NCBI GenBank assembly: GCA_034436015.1
Contig: DAOTWG010000036.1
Coordinates: 1-38,132, forward strand
Length of the DNA: 38,132 bases
Direction: 5' to 3'
Source of the DNA: DAOTVX01 sp034436015
Lineage (GTDB): Bacteria > Chloroflexota > Anaerolineae > Anaerolineales > Villigracilaceae
Of the stretch, positions 25,956 to 33,912 are shown in pieces. How positions within the stretch are numbered: the stretch's first letter is position 1; every line of letters starts with the position of its first letter. The position numbers and the translations under genes are program-made. The notes under the pieces were generated by a model. It was not told where the DNA came from. It saw only the letters and a list, made by a program, of their open reading frames with translations, and ran no database searches.

Positions 25956-25980
25956 CATTCTAACCGCCTGCGGCTAAAAT
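25952..25980 (+). promoter_or_regulatory. Consensus promoter of the coaE unit overlapping the mfd stop
   Basis: TTGACA (25952-25957) contains the TGA stop of mfd. It is followed by a 17-nt spacer and TAAAAT (25975-25980). Predicted transcription start is near 25987. Confidence 0.85.
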
Positions 25981-26010
25981 GAACTTGAGGACATGGAGGA
26001 AAGGCACACC

Positions 26011-26037
26011 ATGAACAAGTGTGGAGAAACGCTGTGA
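26011..26037 (+). CDS. Candidate 8-codon leader ORF upstream of coaE
   Basis: ATG at 26011 has a strong site GGAGGAAAGG (25996-26005) and encodes M-N-K-C-G-E-T-L before a TGA. That TGA overlaps the GTG start of coaE (GTGA). The better ribosome site belongs to this mini-ORF rather than to coaE, so coaE may be translated by re-initiation. Nothing indicates a function for the peptide itself; the frame also opens at ATG 25993, close to the predicted transcript start. Confidence 0.4.
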   Translation: MNKCGETL

Positions 26038-27170
26038 GCAAGTGGCCTGGCAAATTCGTGATCGGTTTGACCGGAAACATCGCCACCGGCAAGAGCGTAG
26101 TGCGCAAGATGCTCGAACACCTAGGCGCCTACGGCATTGACGCCGACGCGCTGGCGCACCGGGCAATTGCCAAAGGCGCGCCAGGGTATCAGCCGGTGGT
26201 TGACATCTTCGGCAAATGGATTCTGGATGCGCAAGGCGAAATTGATCGCGCAAAACTCGGCCGGCTGGTGTTCCAAGACCCGGAAGCCTTGAAACAATTG
26301 GAAGCGGTGGTGCATCCTCTCGTGGAGCAGGCTATCGACCTGATGATCCAGCGCGCCCGTCAACCGGTGGTCGTCATCGAGGCCATCAAACTGTTGGAAG
26401 GGAAATTCGCCAACGCCTGCGATTCCATCTGGGTCACCACCGCGCCGCCGGAGATTCAGCAACGACGCCTGACGGAGAAACGCGGGATGCATGCGGAGGA
26501 CGCCTTGCAACGCATTCGCGCCCAATCCCCGCAAGAGCAGAAAATCGCCGCCGCGCAGGTAGTCATCCAGAACAGTGGCTCGTTCGAAGAGACCTGGAAG
26601 CAGGTAGTCGCCGCCTGGAAGAAGATTGCACCGTCGCCCGAAACCGTGCCGGCCATGGCGAAGAAGAGAATGGAAGCAGGCGAACTCTCGGTCCAGCGCG
26701 GCCGGCCGCGCGATTCGGCCGAGATCGCCGCCTTCATTGGCCGCGTCAGCAAAGGCGCGCGCACGTTCTCGGCGGAGGACATCATGGCCGCCTTCGGTGA
26801 AAAGGCATTCCTTCTGCTCCTCTCCGGCCAGCAACTGGTAGGAGTGGCCGGCTGGCAAGTGGAAAACCTGGTGGCGCGCACAACCGACATCTACATCGAT
26901 GCCGCCGTCCCATGGCCACAAGCACTACGAACGCTCCTCGGCGAGGTGGAGAACGCCTCGCGCGACTTGCAGTGTGAGGTCTCGCTGGTCTTCGTGCCGC
27001 CTCAACTGGCGAGCGAGGAGGCCACCTGGAAAGAGCTAGGATATGAACGCCGTCCGCCGCGCGCGCTGGGCGTGCGCGCTTGGCAAGAGGCCGCGCTCGA
27101 ATCCATGCCGCCCAACACCATCATGCTCTTCAAACAATTGCGGCAGGACCGCGTCTTGCGTCCGATTTAG
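26034..27170 (+). CDS. coaE: Dephospho-CoA kinase with extra C-terminal domain
   Basis: Residues 1-198 (from GTG 26034) are a dephospho-CoA kinase, which phosphorylates the ribose 3'-OH in the last step of CoA synthesis. Walker A GNIATGKS (14-21), 'IDADALAH' and the lid segment 'QQRRLTEKRGMHAEDA' are visible. The usual length is about 200 residues, but this protein has 378. Residues about 215-378 form an added alpha/beta domain ('RDSAEIAAFIGRVSKG', 'QQLVGVAGWQVENLVA') with GNAT-like strand-helix rhythm, though I cannot prove that fold. The GTG at 26034 has GGAG 8 nt upstream; GTG 26019 is an alternative. Confidence 0.9.
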   Translation: MSKWPGKFVIGLTGNIATGKSVVRKMLEHLGAYGIDADALAHRAIAKGAPGYQPVVDIFGKWILDAQGEIDRAKLGRLVFQDPEALKQLEAVVHPLVEQAIDLMIQRARQPVVVIEAIKLLEGKFANACDSIWVTTAPPEIQQRRLTEKRGMHAEDALQRIRAQSPQEQKIAAAQVVIQNSGSFEETWKQVVAAWKKIAPSPETVPAMAKKRMEAGELSVQRGRPRDSAEIAAFIGRVSKGARTFSAEDIMAAFGEKAFLLLLSGQQLVGVAGWQVENLVARTTDIYIDAAVPWPQALRTLLGEVENASRDLQCEVSLVFVPPQLASEEATWKELGYERRPPRALGVRAWQEAALESMPPNTIMLFKQLRQDRVLRPI

Positions 27171-27352
27171 AACTCGTTCGAATAACTGCAGGACATCCAC
27201 GCTCTTCAGACGGCCCCCAAACCGTTCCTCTCGGTTGCGTGCAGGCAAATCGCCCGAGAAAACTCCCCGCAGGTCTTGTCATGGGCAAAAAGAACAACCT
27301 CTCTTGGCGTTTTTCCTGGTATGCTTCGGTTTGACCTCGCTTCTTGCTCGCC

Positions 27353-28219
27353 GTGACCAATTTCCTGAGCGAACTCCTTTTCATTTTCCAACGCCTGACC
27401 TGGCTGAGCGTCCTTGACATTCTGCTGGTGGCGTCCATTTTCTTTGGTCTGCTCTACCTGGTACGCGATACGCAGGCTATGATGTTACTGCGCGGCATTG
27501 TTGTCATCGTTTTCTTCATCCTGCTGTTGACCAGTCTGGTTAACCTGCCGGCTTTCTCGTGGCTGGCGCGCACGGCGTTGCCCGGAATCCTGATCGCCAT
27601 TCCGGTCATCTTCGCCCCGGAGATTCGCCGCGCGCTGGAACGCCTGGGACGCGCCGGAACCCTGCTGCCGGGCCGGCGCATCGCAAACCGCACACCGGAG
27701 CAGGTCATTCGCGCGGTCGTGGAAGCGGCCGAACGCCTCGCGGCGCGACGGCACGGCGCGTTGATCGTCCTTCAGCGCCTCGACAACCTGGAAGAGTATG
27801 CCCGCAGCGGCGTCCCGCTACAGGCGCAGGTGACGGCAGAGCTATTGATGCAAATTTTCTACCCTAACACCCCGCTCCACGATGGCGCGGTCATTATTCG
27901 CGGCGACCGGGTGCTCGCGGCGGCCTGCGTGATGCCGCTCTCCACCAGCGGTGCGCTGGCCTCCGCGCCCACTCAACAGATGGGATTGCGACACCGCGCC
28001 GCGTTGGGTATCTCCGAAGCGAGCGACGCGATCGCGGTCGTCGTCTCCGAAGAGACCGGGGGCATTTCCGTGACCCACAGCGGCAGGATGATTCGCCGCC
28101 TCGATGCGCAACGGTTGGAAAACATTCTCGAGGCATTTTACAGCGCAGAACGCATCGCCGACAAACCAAAGCTCTGGGAACGCCTTTTCCCTTCCTTCTT
28201 CCCAAAACGGGAGCAATAA
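27353..28219 (+). CDS. cdaA: Diadenylate cyclase (c-di-AMP synthase), CdaA-type
   Basis: This 288-residue membrane protein makes cyclic di-AMP from two ATP. Three hydrophobic segments (about 21-38, 44-64, 72-88) precede the DAC domain with the two signature motifs D177-G-A179 ('PLHDGAVIIRG') and R213-H-R215 ('GLRHRAALG'), then 'VVSEETGGISV'. The start is uncertain: I chose GTG at 27353; TTG at 27344 is the alternative. The 182-nt gap after coaE has only a -10-like TATGCT (27320-27325) and no clear -35. The YbbR gene follows after 2 nt, the standard cdaA-cdaR pairing. Confidence 0.93.
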   Translation: MTNFLSELLFIFQRLTWLSVLDILLVASIFFGLLYLVRDTQAMMLLRGIVVIVFFILLLTSLVNLPAFSWLARTALPGILIAIPVIFAPEIRRALERLGRAGTLLPGRRIANRTPEQVIRAVVEAAERLAARRHGALIVLQRLDNLEEYARSGVPLQAQVTAELLMQIFYPNTPLHDGAVIIRGDRVLAAACVMPLSTSGALASAPTQQMGLRHRAALGISEASDAIAVVVSEETGGISVTHSGRMIRRLDAQRLENILEAFYSAERIADKPKLWERLFPSFFPKREQ

Positions 28220-28221
28220 GC

Positions 28222-29445
28222 ATGCGGCTTTGGATGGCAACGAATCTACGTCTTTTTCTCCTGGCCCTGGTGTTGGCCATAGCCGTTTGGGTCTCTGCCG
28301 TGACGGCGGCCGACCCGGATGAGACGCGCTTATATCCGGCGGCCATTCCGATCGAGTATATCGGTCAGGAGCCGTCGCTGGTGCTTTCCACTCCACCGCC
28401 GGCCTCGGCGCAGGTAACCTTACAGGCGCCGCGTTCAATCTGGGAAAAGTTGATCGCCCAAAAAGATGCCGTGCGCGCGATCGTTGACCTGACAGGGTTG
28501 GAGGCCGGCCCACACCACGTGGTCGTGCGAGTCCAGGTCAGCCTGCGCCCCGTGCGCGTCGTCTCGGTCACGCCTTTCGCTCTCGACCTGATGCTGGAGC
28601 CGCTCGTCACGCGTACGCTGGCGGTGGACGTAACACTGACGGGCGAACCGGCGACCGGCTATCTGGCCGGCGACGCCGCCGTTCAACCGCCACAGGTGAC
28701 CGTCGCCGGCCCGCAATCGGTTATGGAGCGCCTTGCTTCCGTGCGCGCCATTCTGGACTTGACAGGCGCGCGGCAGAACATCGAAAGCACAGTCGTTGTG
28801 CAAGCAGTGGACATGAACGATCAGCTGCTCCACGGCCTGACCATCTATCCGGGGCAGGTTGTCGTCTCGGTGCCGGTGGCGCAGCAAGGCGGTTACCGCG
28901 ACCTGGCCGTCAAGGTTATGGTACAGGGGCGAGTCGCCAGCGGCTACCGCCTGACCAGCATCTCTGTTTTTCCGCCCGTGATTACCGTCCACGCCTCCGA
29001 TCCACAAGTGGTCAACGCCCTGCCCGGTTATATCGAGACCGAACCGCTCAACCTGACGAACGCCAACGCTAATTTTGAAGTCCCCCTGGCCCTGATCCTT
29101 CCAAAGGGGGTCTCAGTCGTCGGCGAGCAACGCGTGCTGGTGCAGGTGGACATCATGCCTATCGAGAGCAGTCTCACGCTGATCGGGCGACCGGTGGAGA
29201 TCATCAACTTGGGAAAAGGTTTGCAGGCGCGCCTCTCGCCGCAATATGTGGACGTCATTCTCTCCGGCCCGCTCCCGGTTCTGGATGCGCTGCGCCTCTC
29301 AGACGTGCGCGTGGTCATTGACCTGGAGGGATTGAAGGCAGGCACCTATCAACTTCAACCAAAAGTAGAAATCTCCCTCGAGGGACTACGAGTAGAATCT
29401 CTCTTGCCGGAAACCGTCGAAGTAACAATCTCCCCTGCGCCATAA
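28222..29445 (+). CDS. cdaR: YbbR-domain protein, regulator of CdaA
   Basis: This 407-residue protein has one N-terminal membrane anchor (about 10-33) followed by extracytoplasmic YbbR repeats; four roughly 80-residue units can be made out, each with a pattern like 'VDVTLTGEPATGYLAG' or 'VKVMVQGRVASGYRL'. In other bacteria CdaR binds CdaA and modulates c-di-AMP synthesis. It is co-transcribed with cdaA (2-nt gap); glmM, often the third gene, is not here and der follows instead. Confidence 0.9.
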   Translation: MRLWMATNLRLFLLALVLAIAVWVSAVTAADPDETRLYPAAIPIEYIGQEPSLVLSTPPPASAQVTLQAPRSIWEKLIAQKDAVRAIVDLTGLEAGPHHVVVRVQVSLRPVRVVSVTPFALDLMLEPLVTRTLAVDVTLTGEPATGYLAGDAAVQPPQVTVAGPQSVMERLASVRAILDLTGARQNIESTVVVQAVDMNDQLLHGLTIYPGQVVVSVPVAQQGGYRDLAVKVMVQGRVASGYRLTSISVFPPVITVHASDPQVVNALPGYIETEPLNLTNANANFEVPLALILPKGVSVVGEQRVLVQVDIMPIESSLTLIGRPVEIINLGKGLQARLSPQYVDVILSGPLPVLDALRLSDVRVVIDLEGLKAGTYQLQPKVEISLEGLRVESLLPETVEVTISPAP

Positions 29446-29460
29446 CGGTCAGACGCCGCC

Positions 29461-30846
29461 ATGAAACCGGTCGTTGCCCTAGTTGGTCGCCCGAACGTGG
29501 GAAAAAGTACTCTCTTCAACCGCCTGGTCGGTGAGCGTCTGGCCATTGTGGACGAGACGCCCGGCACGACTCGCGACCGACTGGTTGCCGAAGCGGAATG
29601 GAACGGACGGCTCTTCGACTTGGTGGATACCGGCGGAATAGACCCCACGCACGGAGGGCGTACACCGCTCTCTACAGGTTCGTCCGAATTCATCAGTGCC
29701 ATTCGCGAACAAGCGTTGTTGGCCGTGCGCGAGGCGGACGCCGTGCTCTTCCTGACCGATGGCGAAGCCGGAGTCACGCCGCCGGACCGTGAGGTGGCCG
29801 AGATTCTGCGCCGGCACCAACGAATCGTGGACGGCGCGCCCCAACCGCCTCTCTTCCTCGTCGTCAACAAGTGCGAAACCCCGCGCTTGCGCGCCGCCGC
29901 GACCCAGTTCTATGAACTTGGGTTGGGCGAGCCGTATCCGATCTCCGCGCTGCACGGAATCGGTATTGGCGACTTGCTCGACTCGCTGGTCTCGCTGTTC
30001 CCTCCGCAGGCTAAGGAAAAGGAAGAGGAAGACGAATCCATTAAGATCGCTATCGTGGGCAAGCCCAACGCCGGCAAGTCCAGCCTGCTGAACCGATTGG
30101 TCGGCGCGGAGCGAGCCATCGTCAGCCCGATTCCGGGCACAACGCGCGACGCCATAGACACGCGTTTGGAGTACAAAGACGTTCCGATTACCTTGATCGA
30201 CACCGCCGGCATCCGTCGGCGCGGCAAAATCGAACCCGGCGTCGAAAAATACAGCGTCCTGCGCGCGCTCCGCGCCATCAAACGCGCCGACGTTGTCTTG
30301 ATGGTTGTGGACGCCCAGGCAGGAATCACCGCCCAAGACACGCACATCGCCGGTTTCATCCTAGATGCCTGGAAATCGTGCGTGGTGCTGGTCAACAAAT
30401 GGGACGCCATGCCAAAGGATGGTCAGACGATGGAGCTTTACAGTCAACAAGTACGGCAGGCCCTCAATTTCATGGATTACGTCCCGCTGTTGTTCATTTC
30501 GGCCAAAACCGGTCAGCGGGTAGATCAGATTCTCCCCCTAGCGCTGCGCGTGCAGGAGGAACGTCTGGCGCGTATTTCCACATCTCATTTGAACAAGATT
30601 TTACTGGAAGCCCAAGATGCCGTTCCCCCGCCGACGCACGCCGGACGACAGTTGAAAATCTACTACGCCTCGCAGGTGCGGGTAGACCCGCCAACCTTCG
30701 TGCTCCACGTCAACGACGCAAAGTTGTTGCATTTCTCCTACCAGCGGTATCTGGAAAACCGCTTGCGCGCCGTTTATGGCTTCTTGGGCACGCCGATTCG
30801 CATCCTTGCGGAAGGCCATAAAAAGAAAGGCCGCTCTCCAAAGTAG
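29461..30846 (+). CDS. der: Ribosome-assembly GTPase Der (EngA)
   Basis: This 461-residue tandem GTPase is needed for 50S subunit maturation. The first G domain has GRPNVGKS (9-16), 'DTPGTTRD'-type G2/G3 signals and NKCE in the G4 position (a natural variant of NKxD). The second begins GKPNAGKSS (200-208) with 'DTAGIRRRGK' and NKWD. A KH-like domain occupies the C-terminal 110 residues ('PPTFVLHVNDAKLLHFSY'). An acidic linker (KEKEEEDES) joins the two G domains. It starts 15 nt after cdaR and is probably in the same transcript. Confidence 0.97.
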   Translation: MKPVVALVGRPNVGKSTLFNRLVGERLAIVDETPGTTRDRLVAEAEWNGRLFDLVDTGGIDPTHGGRTPLSTGSSEFISAIREQALLAVREADAVLFLTDGEAGVTPPDREVAEILRRHQRIVDGAPQPPLFLVVNKCETPRLRAAATQFYELGLGEPYPISALHGIGIGDLLDSLVSLFPPQAKEKEEEDESIKIAIVGKPNAGKSSLLNRLVGAERAIVSPIPGTTRDAIDTRLEYKDVPITLIDTAGIRRRGKIEPGVEKYSVLRALRAIKRADVVLMVVDAQAGITAQDTHIAGFILDAWKSCVVLVNKWDAMPKDGQTMELYSQQVRQALNFMDYVPLLFISAKTGQRVDQILPLALRVQEERLARISTSHLNKILLEAQDAVPPPTHAGRQLKIYYASQVRVDPPTFVLHVNDAKLLHFSYQRYLENRLRAVYGFLGTPIRILAEGHKKKGRSPK

Positions 30847-30924
30847 AATTGGACGCAACAGGATGTCCGTTGTTTCCAAGATCGCCTGCTCCCTCCGCCG
30901 CGGAAACGATAGACCGACGTTTGC

Positions 30925-30963
30925 CCTACGCTGTGGACGTAGGTCTCTGCCCTGCGCAGCAGA
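30925..30963 (+). repeat. Tandem small hairpins between der and the ferredoxin gene
   Basis: Two short perfect stems lie side by side: CCTACG/CGTAGG (30925-30943) and TCTGC/GCAGA (30946-30963). They lie in the 173-nt gap upstream of the polyferredoxin gene. No T-run follows, so they are not a typical terminator; they may structure the leader of the next gene. Confidence 0.35.
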
Positions 30964-31019
30964 CATACCGGGCGCCGTGAACGCGCTTTTCCAGGCTTTG
31001 GTTCGACAGGAATATACCA

Positions 31020-32603
31020 ATGAAGAGAAAAATCCTTAATCCTCATGGTCGCATCTTGGTCAACGTTCGCCGGATAGTACAATACGTGAGTCTGGCTCTC
31101 TTCCTCCTCCTGTTTGTCAGGACGCAACAGGGTGAATGGCCCGGCGCAGTCGTGAACATCCCGTTTCGTCTGAATCCGCTGACGATGTTGGCCCACACCC
31201 TTGCCGAACGCGCAGTGCTGGCCGGCGCGGCGCTGTCGTTGATTCTGATTCTCCTCACGCTCCTCTTTGGACGCGCCTGGTGCGGCTGGCTTTGCCCTCT
31301 GGGCACCATCCTCGACACCTTCTCCCTGAAAGGACTGCGCGGCAATCGCCATCCACCGACCGAGTCCTGGCGCAAGGTGAAATATATCCTATTGATCGCC
31401 CTTCTCACCATGGCGCTCCTGGGCAACTTGACTCTGTTGGCCTTCGATCCCCTTACCCTGCTCTTTCGCTCATTGACGATCGCCATCTGGCCAGTCCTCG
31501 ACCGCGTGGTGATGACGATAGAGCAAGGGCTAGCACGCCTGCCCTCGCTGGCCGGCGCAGTGATGGCATTCGACAGCCGCATCCGTCCCTGGCTCCTGCC
31601 AAGCGCCCCGGTGTTCTTCAAGGACGCTTTTCTGTTTGGCGGCTTGTTCTTGGCCGTTCTCGCCCTAAACCTGCCGGCGGAGCGATTCTGGTGCCGCTAC
31701 CTGTGCCCCTTGGGCGGATTGTTGGGCTGGTTAAGCAAGATCGCCCTGTTCCGCCGAACACTCAAAGGAGAATGTCCGGGGTGTGTACGATGCAGCGCGG
31801 TCTGCCCGACCGGCACGATCGACCCGGCCAAGAACTACGCCAGCGACCCCGCCGAGTGCACAATGTGCCTCGCCTGTCTGGAAAGTTGCCCGCGTGGTCA
31901 GACGACCTTCCCGGCCTCATGGCCGCAACCTCGGTGGAATACCTACGATCCGGGCCGACGCGCCTTCCTCGCAACGGTCGGGTTGAGCGCGGCAACGCTT
32001 GCCCTGGCGAAGAGCGGCCTGCTGGCGAAACGTCAGGCACCTTTTCTGTTGCGTCCCCCAGGGACGCCGCTGGTCAATCGCGATTTGATTGCCCTGACCC
32101 GTTGCATCCGTTGCGGAGAGTGCGTGCGTGTTTGCCCTACCAGCGCGCTCCAGCCGGCAGCCTTTGAGGCCGGACTGGAGGGCTTCGGTTCGCCTGTCCT
32201 TGTTCCACGGCTGGGATATTGTGACGACGAGTGCAACGCCTGTGGACAGGTGTGTCCCACGCAAGCCATTCCCCCGCTGACGTTGGCGGAAAAAAAGCAA
32301 CAGGTCATTGGCAAGGCGTACCTAGATGAGCAGCGTTGCCTTGCTTGGGCCGATGGAATTGCCTGCACGATTTGCGCCGAGATGTGCCCTAAAAAGGCCA
32401 TTACGCTACGAGGCAACGGCGACCGGGGAAGCCGCAAACGTGGTCAGGGGCAACAACGTGGCTATGGCAACGGTCGTAATGCCGCCGTGCCGGTCGTCCA
32501 GCGCGAAGCATGCATCGGCTGCGGCCTGTGCGAATACAAGTGCCCGGTGAGCGGCGAGGCGGCGATTCGGGTATACTCCTACGGCGCGGCATTGAACTTT
32601 TGA
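31020..32603 (+). CDS. NapH/NapG-like membrane polyferredoxin (fused)
   Basis: This 527-residue iron-sulfur electron carrier looks like NapH joined to NapG. Residues 1-245 contain about four to five membrane helices with C88-G-W-L-C92-P and C225-R-Y-L-C229-P motifs, as in NapH/NosR-type quinol oxidases. Two 4Fe-4S sets follow (252-266; 280-290). At 312-335 a twin-arginine-like segment G-R-R-A-F-L-A-T-V-G-L occurs internally, then more clusters (362-372, about 401-412, 440-456, 498-508), resembling NapG/MauM ferredoxins. A Gly/Arg/Gln-rich insert (467-487) separates the last two. No molybdoenzyme or nitrate reductase gene is in the window, so the electron acceptor is unknown. AGGA lies 8 nt before the ATG. 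Confidence 0.88.
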   Translation: MKRKILNPHGRILVNVRRIVQYVSLALFLLLFVRTQQGEWPGAVVNIPFRLNPLTMLAHTLAERAVLAGAALSLILILLTLLFGRAWCGWLCPLGTILDTFSLKGLRGNRHPPTESWRKVKYILLIALLTMALLGNLTLLAFDPLTLLFRSLTIAIWPVLDRVVMTIEQGLARLPSLAGAVMAFDSRIRPWLLPSAPVFFKDAFLFGGLFLAVLALNLPAERFWCRYLCPLGGLLGWLSKIALFRRTLKGECPGCVRCSAVCPTGTIDPAKNYASDPAECTMCLACLESCPRGQTTFPASWPQPRWNTYDPGRRAFLATVGLSAATLALAKSGLLAKRQAPFLLRPPGTPLVNRDLIALTRCIRCGECVRVCPTSALQPAAFEAGLEGFGSPVLVPRLGYCDDECNACGQVCPTQAIPPLTLAEKKQQVIGKAYLDEQRCLAWADGIACTICAEMCPKKAITLRGNGDRGSRKRGQGQQRGYGNGRNAAVPVVQREACIGCGLCEYKCPVSGEAAIRVYSYGAALNF

Positions 32604-32607
32604 AACC

Positions 32608-33912
32608 ATGAACGCTCCCCGGCGCAACACCAAACTTCGTCTGGCAACCCCCCTCTGGCCGGTCATTACGGCCCTGTTGCTCCTCCTTCAGCTGTTCTGG
32701 CCGGCGCGTGTCTGGATGACCATGCTCCTCATCCTGGGCGGGGGATGGCTGACGGGTTTCCTGTGGGCGCGTTCTTTACGGAGCGGTTTGCGTCTACGAC
32801 GGGAAATGCGCTATGGTTGGGCGCAGGTCGGCGACCGTCTGGAGGAACGGTTTACCGTTCTCAATTCGGGCTGGGCGCCGGCGCTTTGGTTGGAAGTGGA
32901 AGACCGTTCCACGTTACCCAACTATGAGGTTGGCCGGGTAACGGCAGTCAGCGGGTACACGCAAACGCAATGGACAAGCGCGCGGCGATGCGCCCGGCGT
33001 GGCCTGTACACCCTTGGCCCGACCATCCTTCACGCCGCGGATCCTCTCGGCCTATATGCTGTTGAGGTCTATTCGCCGGAGACTGCCGCTTTGCTGGTAT
33101 TGCCGCCCGTTTTTCCTTTACCCGCAGTGCACATCGCGCCTGGTGGACAGGCAGGGGAAGGCCGTCGCTCGCGCCGCTCCGCGCTCGAGACTACGGTCAG
33201 CGTGGAGACGGTGCGCGAGTACACCCCGGGCGATCCGCTGCGAGTCATCCATTGGCCGACCTCGGCGCGGCGAGGGTCGCTCTATGCGCGTCAGTTCGAC
33301 CACACGCCCGCCAGCGATTGGTGGATTTTCCTCGATTTGGAAGAGACGGTACAAGCAGGCAACGGAGATGATTCCACCACCGAGCATGGGATTATCCTGG
33401 CCGCCTCGCTCGCCGACTTGGGCTTGCAACGCGGCCACGCCGTCGGCCTGGTCACCTACGGGCAGGAACTGGTCTGGATTCCACCGGCGCGCAGCCTTGA
33501 ACAACGCATGGCAATTTTGCGCACACTGGCAGTCGTGCAAAACGGCCAGCAACCCCTAAGCGCCTTACTCCAGACGGCACGAATCTCCCTCCAGCGCGGG
33601 GCCAGCCTGATTCTCATTACCCCCAACGTCACCGCCGATTGGCTTTCGCCGCTGACGCGCCTTCTACGCCGTTCTCTCGCTCCTACGGTCTTCCTTTTCG
33701 ACCCTCGTTCCTTTGGCGGCGAGGCGGATGCGAATCACGCCCTCGCCCTGCTCCAGGAGCACCAGATTCCCTGCACGCTGGTCAAACAAGATTTGCTGAA
33801 TCGCTTCCCTGCACCCGGCCAGGAGGGGCAATGGGAGTGGCGTATCGTTGGCCCGGGCAAGGCAGTAGCGGTGCGGCAACCGCGCGACACCGATTGGAGG
33901 AGGCTCGCATGA
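32608..33912 (+). CDS. DUF58 membrane protein
   Basis: This 434-residue protein has two N-terminal hydrophobic segments (about 14-50), a beta-rich region and the DUF58 core 'EYTPGDPLRVIHWPTSARRG' (about 205-225). A von-Willebrand-A-like alpha/beta region ('WWIFLDLEE') follows. DUF58 proteins often occur with MoxR ATPases and transglutaminases in envelope-related systems. The TGA overlaps the ATG of the transglutaminase gene; no MoxR gene is visible. It starts 4 nt after the polyferredoxin stop. Confidence 0.88.
   Translation: MNAPRRNTKLRLATPLWPVITALLLLLQLFWPARVWMTMLLILGGGWLTGFLWARSLRSGLRLRREMRYGWAQVGDRLEERFTVLNSGWAPALWLEVEDRSTLPNYEVGRVTAVSGYTQTQWTSARRCARRGLYTLGPTILHAADPLGLYAVEVYSPETAALLVLPPVFPLPAVHIAPGGQAGEGRRSRRSALETTVSVETVREYTPGDPLRVIHWPTSARRGSLYARQFDHTPASDWWIFLDLEETVQAGNGDDSTTEHGIILAASLADLGLQRGHAVGLVTYGQELVWIPPARSLEQRMAILRTLAVVQNGQQPLSALLQTARISLQRGASLILITPNVTADWLSPLTRLLRRSLAPTVFLFDPRSFGGEADANHALALLQEHQIPCTLVKQDLLNRFPAPGQEGQWEWRIVGPGKAVAVRQPRDTDWRRLA

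Noticed and set aside
27171..27352. Possible riboswitch or terminator between coaE and cdaA
   Set aside because: Only a 5-bp stem (AACCG/CGGTT) without T-run and a lone -10-like hexamer are visible; nothing matches a known riboswitch core.
33639..33908. Upstream extension of the transglutaminase frame
   Set aside because: It lies wholly inside the DUF58 gene; the ATG at 33909 has GGAGG upstream and is coupled to the DUF58 stop.
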